Shown here: positions 34,802 through 44,078 of the stretch, one piece after another
Position numbering within the stretch: position 1 is the first letter of the stretch
Layout: every line of letters starts with the position of its first letter
Origin: Pyrrhoderma lamaoense
Taxonomy: Eukaryota > Basidiomycota > Agaricomycetes > Hymenochaetales > Hymenochaetaceae
NCBI GenBank assembly: GCA_002794735.1
Contig: NBAZ01000001.1
Location: forward strand, 2,046,001-2,110,000
Direction: 5' to 3'
DNA length: 64,000 nt
Program-made: the position numbers and the translations under genes
The notes under the pieces: generated by a model
What the model saw: the letters and a program-made list of their open reading frames with translations, nothing else
What the model was told of the DNA's origin: nothing
Databases searched by the model: none

Positions 34802-35287
34802 TTTTGCGGGACGATGTACTCTCAAGTGCAGAGTTCATTAGAGAAAGTCATCATGGATTTATACGAAACAATACAAGAGACTTGCATAAAGCCCCACGTT
34901 TAGAAATAGTAATTGAAAAACTTTTTTCTCCATAATTTGTCCTCTGTTTGTTACAAGCTTGGCGGTCTTGAGCATCTTGGCATATTAGCAGAACATAACA
35001 AAAAATATATGTTTCCCCGACATTATCCGTTACAATTAGACCTCAAGGACATATAGACCATGAAGATGCAGTCTAACCCTGTCTAAAAGCCGTGAGCCAC
35101 CAGCGATAGAGGGAAGACTATAAGGAAAAACTTGTGTGTTATTTTTTGCAGTAGGAAAAGGTACTTTCTATCATATCCTATATCGATATGATGGATTGTA
35201 CGCTGAGATTCTGAGTACTATTACGAAAAACAAAAATTATTATATCTCCCCTTCGGTTTTATATATGGAGTCTACGCATGATAATAA
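34802..35287. other. Upstream region of BIM1-like gene A
   Basis: A 486-bp AT-rich region between the start of BIM1-like A and the 3' end of the rhodanese gene. I looked for copper-response elements (TTTGCTC or TTTTGCTG type) and found none convincing here. Confidence 0.4.
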
Positions 35288-35904
35288 CTAAGAGCTCTTG
35301 CCTTGCTCTCTTGAGGTCCAGTCCAGCCAGCTCCCTTCATAGTTAAATACACTGGAGACCGAATTAAGTTATACATCCACTGACATAAAAAGAAGGCTAT
35401 ACTTACTTAGTGTACCCGTTTTTTAGGGCAATATCAGATGCTGAAGCGCTCCTCTTCCCACTTCGGCAATAAAATACAATCTCTTGGTCTCTTTTTGGTT
35501 TCTCAAAGCCGAATTTTTCCTTGAATCGAACAGGGTTCATGTACAGAGCTTCGGAAAGGGTGGAAAGAGGGATGTTCACAGAAGAAGGTATTGAACCAAG
35601 AATAACTTCATCCGGCTCTCGAACATCAATGAGATATGCAGACTTGAGAGATAAAGTTAGTACTTGTGTAGAGCTTAGATGCCTGAGATCTTACAGGAGA
35701 AGGTTGTTCAGTCCGTGGTTTCACTTGTTCATACGTCAGCACTGGAGCAGTCCAGAAGTCGCCTGCCTTTTGGGAGTTGTACCGATTAAAGAAGAGAACT
35801 GTCGCATGTGAGTTCACGGATGGAGTAATCCTGACCAAGCTAGCTCGTGCCGTGCTTGCTGGTCTGATGGCTAACAGACTTCTTGAAAGTGCAACCCTGA
35901 ACAT
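35288..35904 (-). CDS. Mitochondrial rhodanese-domain protein (thiosulfate sulfurtransferase)
   Basis: A single-domain rhodanese like budding yeast Rdl1/Rdl2 and animal TSTD1, which moves sulfane sulfur between thiols. Exons 35904-35695, 35642-35407 and 35351-35288 give 169 residues. The N-terminus (MFRVALSRSLLAIRPASTAR) looks like a mitochondrial presequence: basic, no acids. The domain starts at FWTAPVLTYEQVK and contains YLIDVREPDEVILGSIPSSV. The active-site loop is FYCRSGKRSA, with the catalytic Cys present. It ends NVFNYEGSWLDWTSREQGK, typical of this subfamily. It sits between BIM1-like A and the CTR gene. A possible copper-response element lies 146 bp upstream. Confidence 0.88.
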
Positions 35905-36759
35905 ATTGTCACAGTTGTAGAACGAAAAGTGTTAGCACACTGACCCTTTAACTGGTCCAGTAAAGAAGTATTATAAGCACAAGATTATTAATAATTTTGT
36001 TACGAGCACGACATGTTACGCAAATCGTCGTATCACGGTAAATGCCGGACAGCAAAAATGGCTCGTGTCCGTCCCCCGTTCTGTTGTCATCTACCACGTA
36101 TAAGTGAACTTCCAACTCCTTCGTTATCTGCACACTGTTTCAACGACTAGCTTGGATTCCTTCCCTTCTAGTACTCGGAATCTGGCTGACTCTCGGTTCT
36201 TTGGCCTTTCATCGAGTGAGAGCGTAGTCCTCACGAAGCTCGATTGTCTTCTTATGGTACTACACCCGAGTAGATGTTCATTCTGATGTGCTATCTGAGA
36301 ATATTTCTTGATTTGTAGACTCACTCTTAGAGAAATTACTCGAGGTACTAGCTTCTACTGTGTACATCAACATGAAGGACTTTTGGAGGGAGCGTAGCCT
36401 CACGAATCCAAATATCAGAGCTAACAAAGTCTAGTACTTTTGTCCTCAAGGTCGCCAATTCATCGTTTTCAAACAACTCTACAAGTCCATTAGGTAGCTC
36501 CAATCTGGTCCTGGCGTGTTGAGCTTATGGTATAGGGTTTTCACTAAGGATTACAAGTGGTCTAAGACTTATATGTATGGGTGGGCTCTTGGACCTCATG
36601 TGATTAGATAATCAAACGGTCTCTTAGACCTAGTTTCCTGGCCAATGGCCGCCGGCAAGTTGTCTATGTCTTTTGTAGTAGTGTCACGGCTTGACTTCCG
36701 ACTCCGATCACATATAAGTATCGTATACCTCCATCCTCAATCTCCAGCCTACTTTCACC
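35905..36759. other. Divergent promoter, rhodanese / CTR copper transporter
   Basis: About 850 bp shared by two divergent genes. A TTTTTGCTG motif (minus strand, 36050-36058) resembles the copper-response element of fungal copper regulators, and a CCAAT box lies at about 36643-36647. A possible TATA-like ATATAAG is just before the CTR start. Short frames look random. Confidence 0.4.
36050..36058 (-). promoter_or_regulatory. Candidate copper-response element
   Basis: TTTTTGCTG followed by T on the minus strand fits the GCTG-core element bound by fission yeast Cuf1 and related copper-sensing factors. It lies 146 bp upstream of the rhodanese and about 700 bp upstream of CTR. A single copy, so chance is possible. 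Confidence 0.25.
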
Positions 36760-37390
36760 ATGGACATGAATTCCTCGTCCGACTCTTCTGATGATTCTAC
36801 AATGATGATGATGGTACCCTACTTACACTTTACAGGAGGTGATGCACTGTTCTTCAAGTCCATCACCCCGAGTTCCAATGGCGCGATTGCAGGCGCTGCT
36901 ATTTTCCTTTTCTTTTTTGCCATTGCTGAGCGCTACGTTGTTGCGATGCGAGCGGTCTTAGAAGTTAAATGGCGGCAAAGGTTAGGTCTCTAGTTGATTG
37001 TTGTTTATTACTTTTATAGACGGGCCTTTAGGGTTAAGGACCGACTTGCTGCGCTTGAGGTACTATCGACCGATGACGATAGCAACGATTTGAAAGTTGA
37101 TCACACTACTCGACCATCTATGCTTAAGTCTCGGCTGGTTGTGCCATTCATTGTCTCTCACGACGTAATGCGGGGGCTTATGTACACGATCCAATCGTTC
37201 TTCCATTTTGCTCTCATGCTTGCTGTCATGTACGCCTCCATCTCCGTTTAAGCAGACTAACGTGGTAATCAATTCATCATCTAGGACATTCCAGGCAGCG
37301 TATATCATCACTATAATAGCTGGGCTTGGGGTTGGAGAAATCATTTTTGGGCGTCTTTCTTCTGGGGATTTGACCATTCATAAGCACTAA
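36760..37390 (+). CDS. High-affinity copper transporter, CTR family
   Basis: A three-TM copper(I) importer of the CTR family, working as a trimer in the plasma or vacuolar membrane. Exons 36760-36980, 37020-37229 and 37285-37390 encode 178 residues. The N-terminus is Met-rich (MDMNSSS..., then MMMM), as in copper-capturing ectodomains. TM1 follows AIAGAAIFLFFFAIAERYVV. TM2 carries the essential MxxxM motif (ALMLAVMTFQ), with its second Met formed across the splice at 37229/37285. TM3 carries the packing motif GLGVGEIIFG. The short C-terminus ends IHKH, with His rather than the Cys pairs of some CTRs. The size, 178 residues, is usual for a short fungal CTR. It lies between two BIM1-like genes. 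Confidence 0.92.
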
Positions 37391-37936
37391 GCACTGGACT
37401 TTTTTGTTTTTCTAGTGCTACTTGCTATCCTTTCTCACTCCACTCTTCAATATGAATGAATTCAATCTATTCACATGTTGTATACGAGAAGTCGTGCCTT
37501 TGTATTAGTAATAGTAGTATAGTGTTCTGCTCAAAAAATGAATATATCCAAGCAGCAGCTACTCCAGTATGTGTGTAAATGTGAAAAATCCATGACAAAT
37601 TCCAAGCCATGATCTATGCAACCAGAGGACATTCTAGATGGTTGTTCGACGTCTGTTCAGCCGAGGTACCTATGCGACACCACCAATCATTCACAGAACA
37701 CCGTTTGTGATCAGAAGTCACAGAAGGATCGTTAGGAAGTCAAAATTGTACATGGGTGAAAAGATTTTTTCTTATAACCATTTTGGGTTGTTTATCATTC
37801 TTGTGGCTGCTCTTCTTGCCTCCCTCGCGTCACTATAAAGCGGGGAACTTTGGTTTATTGCTTCCTCCAGCACCTGTCCGTTCAGAAGGCTAGCAGGCAT
37901 CGGCCATTTACGAATATCCCCTTGACGTTGTTTATC
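37391..37936. other. Upstream region of BIM1-like gene B
   Basis: A 546-bp gap following CTR in the same orientation. One 66-codon frame (37638-37838) ends in a hydrophobic stretch but has no family match or splice support. No clear copper-response element is seen. Confidence 0.35.
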
Positions 37937-38776
37937 ATGTTTTCTAAAAGTCTGGTTTTCGCTTCATGCTTTCTTGCTTTGGCTTCCTCTGTAAGCGCTC
38001 ACTTTCAGCTTCAATACCCTTCTCCACGAGGTGACTTCGTCGAAGACGATGAGGTTAATTTCTGTGGTACATGTCTTTTAAATTTCATTCGATGAAATCT
38101 TCGTGTCTAATGATTTTATGACTTTAGACGGATACACAAATGCAGTTGACAACCGAACTACTTTCCCTTTAGGTCAGGCATACATCACCTTAAACAGCGA
38201 GCATCCTACATGGTCTGGTAAGTTCCCAAACAATCACACCTTAGAGTAGCTATATACTGAAGAATCATAAACTCTACAATTCTTAGCTGAAGTTTTGATC
38301 TCAATCGAACAAAACCCCACAAACTTCTCCGTCTTCAACACGTCGACAACAGGTATCAGCTTACCAGTTGCTGTACCTTTCTTTAAGACTAGCGGTGAAG
38401 GTCTTGCATGTATTGCGATTGACATCGCCAACCTCGGTATTGAAGGAGTCGCGGACGGAAGCAATGTCACTATCCAAGTCCAATTCGATGGAGGTGACGG
38501 TGACCTTTTCCAGGTAATCGTTCTTTCATTCAAGAATCATGGTCTTGACTGACTTACTCTGAACAGTGCGCGGACTTGACACTCTCAAGCAATGCTACGA
38601 TACCATCCAGTCAAAATTGTACCAACCTTGTTGACAACTCTACGACGACTTCCACATCCACATCCACCTCATCAACAAGCACGTCAACTAGCGGTGAAAG
38701 GGTGGTCGTGTCCATCCCAGGATTTAACACTGTATTCTTAGCATTACTTCTCGCCGCCGGTTTCACCGCACTATAA
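37937..38776 (+). CDS. BIM1/X325-like GPI-anchored copper protein B
   Basis: Paralog of the protein at 33968-34801. Exons 37937-38066, 38128-38217, 38287-38513 and 38567-38776 encode 218 residues. The signal peptide ([21 protein letters not shown]) leaves an N-terminal histidine ([11 protein letters not shown]). A second His sits in LNSEHPTW, aligned with that of paralog A. Four Cys are again present ([17 protein letters not shown]). The C-terminus has a Ser/Thr repeat ([15 protein letters not shown]) and a hydrophobic end ([15 protein letters not shown]), typical of a GPI signal. Exon sizes 130/90/227/210 compare with 133/93/227/198 in A, with identical phases. This supports an inverted duplication with the CTR gene in between. 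The role in copper uptake is inferred from Cryptococcus Bim1. Confidence 0.87.
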
Positions 38777-39050
38777 GGTGCATGTATCCTTGAAAAGGGG
38801 TTGTTTCATATTTATATTCATGAAGGAAATAATAGCAACATATTACATCTATGATCTTGTCTAACGCTACAAAGGACACTTTGGAAATAAATTCTATAAA
38901 AAAACAGAAGCTAGTATTCGCTAAAATTAGTTATGTTCGATCACGTGAATATCTGAGTTCCGTAATTATCAAGAGCAACAGCGACTTTTTGGGTTACTTT
39001 CAATAACCTTTGATCGCTTGTCCTTAGCTTGATCTCATTCATTCCTGACC

Positions 39051-39804
39051 ATGTACTTCTCAAAGGCCTTACGGACAATAACACGAGTATACTTGTGCAA
39101 TGCTGGCCTCTCGCGATATCCACGGCCATTGCTTGGACGAGTAAACCAGGAACGGGGCTTGCATGTTACCCGACCAAGTCTAGCTACACCTCCACCTATG
39201 GTTAAACATAGGTGAGTAGTTCACCTACTGAAAGATGGAACGCAAGCGGGTGTGTTTAAACCAACAAAAGAAACTTTATAGTGATATTACTGTAGAAAAA
39301 TATCACCAATTGTCGGATACTACTATGGACATATTACTGGAGTCACTGGAAACCATTCTTGACGAAATTGGCAATCCATCGTACGAGGTTGAGTATTCTG
39401 TGAGATCTTTCTCTTACTTCTATTTCACCTGAACGTTTTATCTCGGGCGACTTACTGAATAAGTGTGTTGTTGTTCACTTATAGAGTGGTGTTCTTACTC
39501 TTAACTTGGGGAGAACGGGACATATGTCATCAACAAGCAACCTCCAAATAAGCAAATTTGGCTTTCTTCTCCTCTCAGGTATGATTATTCTTCCACCACC
39601 AACAAGACGCCTATAGCTCAAATCAGTCCCTACATTAAATAATAAAGCGGTCCGAAACGGTATGATTATGTGCCCAGTAAAGATGGCTGGTACTATTCCA
39701 GAGACGGGCAATCCATAGAAAGTTTGCTTGACAGCGAGTTAAGCAAAGTTTTGGGAAAAGAGGTAAAAGTTGGGATAGAGGAGATTTCGAACAAGCTTGC
39801 GTGA
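39051..39804 (+). CDS. YFH1: Frataxin (frame break in exon 3)
   Basis: Frataxin, the mitochondrial allosteric factor and iron-binding protein of Fe-S cluster assembly. Exons 39051-39211, 39282-39399, 39485-39578 and 39648-39804. A basic presequence ([20 protein letters not shown]) is followed by the domain: [34 protein letters not shown], then [27 protein letters not shown] and [20 protein letters not shown]. Within exon 3 the frame breaks between GRTG and TYVINK, at GGG (39517-39519). One more G restores the conserved line and makes the exon phases close at 176 residues. The acidic ridge needed for iron binding ([17 protein letters not shown]) is present. It follows BIM1-like B on the same strand with a 274-bp gap. 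Confidence 0.9.
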
Positions 39805-40156
39805 TTTAGTCTCATAATTTCGTTTTGATTAGACTATAAACTGTACTTCTTATCATTACCGGGGTATTTATAGAGTTGTTAATGAATAATTATATGGGGT
39901 CACCGTATTCAGGGATGAATAATCTATCAGTAACAAATACAGCGTAAAGAATGCAGAAAACATGATGAGCATGATTATAGAAGCAGAAATACGATGGGGA
40001 ATACATGATACAGGGATGACTTAATTAGTTGCGGAAGGAAGCAATTAATAACACTATATAAGACTGCTGGTCCTGTTTGTTTTGTCAAAAAGTAAGAAAG
40101 CATTGGCGAGCTAGCATGAGAGATAAAAGGGGAAATATCAGATAATAAAGCCTAAT
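39805..40156. other. Convergent intergenic region (frataxin / hypothetical)
   Basis: A 352-bp AT-rich gap between two 3' ends. Nothing else is seen. Confidence 0.4.
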
Positions 40157-40927
40157 TCATGTTAGGATCTTGTTCTCGTAAACGTTGTCTGACAAGTGTC
40201 CCCAGTTGTCTTCAGAGATGTGGGAAATGATCAATGATCCGAGTCCAAGTAAAGATGACTGTAATGGTGCATACCTGTTTCTCCCTTCGTAAACTTCGCG
40301 CACTCGAAGTGATTCCGCCATCATATCAGAAATGCACCCTTGTCCAATAGGGGCTATAGGAGGAGCATACATCTCATTTTGGAACTGCACCGAAGAATCA
40401 ACATGAACGCTGATTTTGGACGACTGGGAGCGTTGGTTATATAGATAGTCAGATGGACTCAGATATCCACGCGAGGTTGTTGAGGACAAAAGTGCCTGAG
40501 CATGGATACGCCGTTGGTGTTCTAGATGTAGCTGGTGAAGCAAGGTGTTTGTGTACTTGTATTGTCCAGCTTGTTCTTCCCAGCCCGATTCCAATTGAGG
40601 TTGGGAAGCTAAATTTAGACTTTGTTCATGGGCGCCCTCCTCCTCATTGTACCCCTCTCCATTCTCGTCAGCTTCTGCGTTCATTCCCCGCTGGCGTCCG
40701 TCCAAGGATGGTGCAACAACTCGCCTCCGTTTTGCATTGTGTAGGGATTCAACCATGCCATCGTCGACGAATTCAGAGAAAGACGACGTCTCGGCGAACG
40801 ATGGAGGAGGAGTAGAGGGCCTTTGTCGCTTAAGCATGGGAGAATAGAACTGAGATAAAGTGCAGTGAGGAGTGGAGATTGAGGGAGAAGTGTGTGGTGG
40901 TTTACGCTTAGGACGCGTATAATCCAA
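40157..40927 (-). CDS. Hypothetical protein, probably nuclear
   Basis: I do not recognise it. A single open frame of 256 residues. The N-terminus is Pro/Ser-rich with basic clusters (PKRKPP, LKRQRP, KRRR), compatible with nuclear localisation. The middle is acidic and Gln/Glu-rich, and a short stretch LLHQLHLEHQRRIHAQALL is probably helical. Toward the end SLRVREVYEGRNR is followed by LLGLGSLIISH. The segment near 40270-40285 (MRV/REVYEGRN) could continue into another exon, so the C-terminus is uncertain. It is divergent to WDR70 over about 250 bp. Confidence 0.55.
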   Translation of the reverse strand: MDYTRPKRKPPHTSPSISTPHCTLSQFYSPMLKRQRPSTPPPSFAETSSFSEFVDDGMVESLHNAKRRRVVAPSLDGRQRGMNAEADENGEGYNEEEGAHEQSLNLASQPQLESGWEEQAGQYKYTNTLLHQLHLEHQRRIHAQALLSSTTSRGYLSPSDYLYNQRSQSSKISVHVDSSVQFQNEMYAPPIAPIGQGCISDMMAESLRVREVYEGRNRYAPLQSSLLGLGSLIISHISEDNWGHLSDNVYENKILT

Positions 40928-41180
40928 ATTTGATATAAGAACAGAAAGAACGAAATAATTATAATATAATCAAATTTATTGTAACAATGTCACAAGAATT
41001 ATTCGTTTACTTTGACCCAACCTTCGGGTTAGGTTATGATATAATATTAGTCAGTTACAAGTAATATTTTCAGTCACACTCACTCACGCATCAAATTGAC
41101 TACGTAACGGCAATAGAGACAACATGAAGCGGTGTAGTCGACTACGCCTCCTATCCACCGTCGAGTAGACACTCTTCGAC

Positions 41181-43830
41181 ATGGATGACATGGATGTATT
41201 CGCTACTATGGGAATATCGGGTTTCGGTAAGAGCACAAAGAAGAAGAAACCAGTAGTTAATACAACTACTTTTGAGAAGAACAAGAGAGTGAGTTTCCTC
41301 TTCGTCGCATTTGTGTAACATTACCCTTAAGGCGTGTAAGGATCAATCTGTGACTGACTATTTTTCTCTTGCCGCATTTGTTAGAAGAGCGCCAGCCCAC
41401 CTCTAGATTCACTTCCGACCCAAAATGTATCGGTTGCCCAGGAAGCTATACAAGAGGCCGATCCAAAAACGGTAAATCAACCATCCACCTCTGCTTCTCC
41501 TGAGCCAGGCCCACCTGTTCCCTCTAGAGGCCTTACAGCTTCAGCAGGAGAAGAAGAGGAAGAAAAGGCTAGCGATGAAGAACCGGTATTTGACCCGGAA
41601 GACTTTGTTGATGCTGAAGCCGACTTCCCAATATCTCACGAGTTACCACTAAAGGATCACACAAAGGTAGTGTCAGCTCTAGCAATAGATCCATCTGGAG
41701 CCCGTTTTGTGTCGGGTTCGCATGACTATGATTGTAAGCTATGGGACTTTGGAGGTATGGGGGCGAATCCTAAGCCTTTCAAGACCTGGGAACCTGCAGG
41801 AACTTACTATGTATGTCTTCATCATTCTTTACACTGCCGAGCCTGACTAGACTGTAGCCTATAGGTTCACGACCTCAAGTTTTCACCTGACGGGACGAAG
41901 TTCCTTGTAGTATCGGGCACAATTCAGCCCAAGCTATTTAGTAGAGATGGTGAAGAGCTGTATGTGTTTCACAAGTCTTCTGATTGAGATACAAGCTGAC
42001 TGACTGAATGCCACAAGTGCTACATATATGAAAGGGGATATGTATATTCGGGACATGAAGAACACATCGTACGTGGTGTTTCAAAAGCGTTAATATCAGC
42101 ATAAGTTCCTGACTTTTTGGTTATAGTGGCCATGTCAAAGAGTTGAGCTGTGCGGCTTGGCATCCAAAGAACTCAGATATTTTCATCACAAGTTCGTCCG
42201 ACTCAACAATAAGGTATGTCTTGCTTTTATCGGAGCTCTTAATTTAATTTTCAGCTGGTCTCAGGATATGGAATACCGAGAACAAACGAAAACAAGAGAC
42301 TGTTATTGTTGTAAAGTCGAAGGAACGTGGCACTCGGACAAAAGTTACTACCTGTGCTTACTCGCCCGATGGTACCTACATTGCAGGCGCTTGTTTGGAT
42401 GGTACACTGCATTTATGGAAAACAAGTTCAAACTATGCACGGCCTGCAATGACTATCGAAGGGGCTCATGCAAAGAATACTGAGACAGGTTCTATTGCAT
42501 TTTCAGTGGATGGACGCATGGTCTTAACTCGAGGTGGAGACGATACTGTTAAGCGTATGTGGTATCTCTTTATTGTTTTATTCCAAAACGTGAGTCTCAA
42601 ATTAAACCAAAGTTTGGGACATACGATCTTTTCGAAAACCGGTTGCCACGAGAAATGGGTTAGCTACCCTTTACCCGGGAACAAATGCAGTCTTCAGCCC
42701 TGATGAAAAATTTGTGCTCACTGGTGTCGGAGCCAACACGAAAGGCGGAAAAGGGAAACTCTTAATCTTGAAAAGAGACACGTTGGAGACAGTAAAAGAG
42801 GTGGAGATGGATAGCACGCCTGTAAAAGTTTTATGGCACCCCAAGATCAATCAGGTAATTAAAATAATTAATTATTAAATCCTTTTATTGCGTTTATGCG
42901 CTAAATTCTATGCCATACAGATTCTGGTGGGCCAAGCCAATGGCCAGGTGTCGTGCTTGTACTCGCCCGAACATTCGCTTAATGGCGCGAAGCTGCTGGC
43001 AAACAAGACCCACGTCAAGAAACCGACGATTGAGTCGATGTCAAACGCGGAGCTGCAACCGCAAATTATCACACCACATGCATTGCCTATGTTCCGCGAA
43101 GGAGAGGAGGGCCGCTCTGCGAAGAGGAAAAGAGAAAAAGAGAGGATGGATCCACGAAAGAGCAAGAGACCCGACTTGCCCGTGACTGGGCCAGGAAAGG
43201 GAGGACGAGTGGGTGCGAGTGCAACTCAACACGTCGTACAGAACTTATTCAGGGACACAACACGCGATCAAGATGTGAGTCTTCTTCCTTTTGATGTTCT
43301 GATGTATTGCTGCGAAAGAGCGCCGTTGGGTATCTTTGCTTGTGAATTAATGGTGGTGACGCCCTTGTTCAAACGTAGCCATTTCATTAACATGGCCAAA
43401 CCACAGCTGAGACAAATGAATTCCTTTACTTCTTTTCTATTATTTTCCCCTTCTGCTTGCTGGACTATCACTGACTCGGTGATTGTATTGTTTTCTCGAC
43501 TTTTGTCATCATCGTATCTACTCAATAGCCCCGCGAGGCATTGTTGAAGTATGCAGATGTCGCAGAAAAAGATCCTCAATGGACTGCAGGTACGTGACGT
43601 TGATCACCAATTGGAGAAAACGAGAAATGTGAGCTGACGATGGAAATGCATCATACGTATTTGGTAATATGTGGCTGTGTGCGCCCATCAATTATCGATT
43701 GTTGCACTAACCACCCGATAACGGTCCTTTTTTTTTCCAACCCCACCGTGTCTGGACCACAGCGTGGAGGGCGAACCAACCGAAAGCGGTGTTTGCTGAG
43801 GCAGAAGATGAAGAGGGTAAAGAAGAGTAG
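41181..43830 (+). CDS. WDR70: WD40-repeat protein WDR70
   Basis: Homolog of WDR70 (gastrulation-defective 1 type), a nuclear WD40 protein that in human and fission yeast supports histone H2B ubiquitylation during DNA repair. Ten exons: 41181-41288, 41385-41810, 41865-41959, 42018-42068, 42127-42213, 42265-42554, 42613-42854, 42921-43274, 43529-43589 and 43763-43830, giving 593 residues with all phases closed. Motifs: GISGFGKSTKKKK at the N-terminus, an acidic linker, DHTKVVSALAIDPSGARFVS, GHVKELSCAAWHPKNSDIFI, LWDIRSFRKPVATRNGL, LYPGTNAVFSPDEKFVLTGV, then HALPMFRE, RMDPRKSKRPDLPVTGPGKG and DPREALLKYADVAEKDPQWT. The C-terminal basic block is a family signature. No break is seen. Confidence 0.92.
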
Positions 43831-43996
43831 ATACAAAAGAGGGAGATGTTTGTGATGTAGCGCGCATTGTCTGCGACAAAGGGAAGGGACAAGAGAGTTA
43901 TGCGCAGCCCAAAGAGGGGGTTGTTAGTGACATGTTTCCAAAAAAGCGCGAGAGATTGAAACTCCGATTTGTTTACGTGTGTTTACATGTAGGGTG

Positions 43997-44005
43997 TATA
44001 AAAAG
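43997..44005 (+). promoter_or_regulatory. TATA box of the BDF1-like gene
   Basis: TATAAAAAG lies 74 bp before the ATG at 44079, in the 248-bp gap after WDR70. Confidence 0.55.
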
Positions 44006-44078
44006 GAGCAGACCGAAACTGAGCGCAGTCCCGCAAGACTCTCTCTCTTTTTCATTACGTAAAATAGTGCCGCCCCTA

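Noticed and set aside
37638..37838. 66-codon frame with hydrophobic C-terminus between CTR and BIM1-like B
   Set aside because: No family match, start context or splice support; could be chance in a promoter region.
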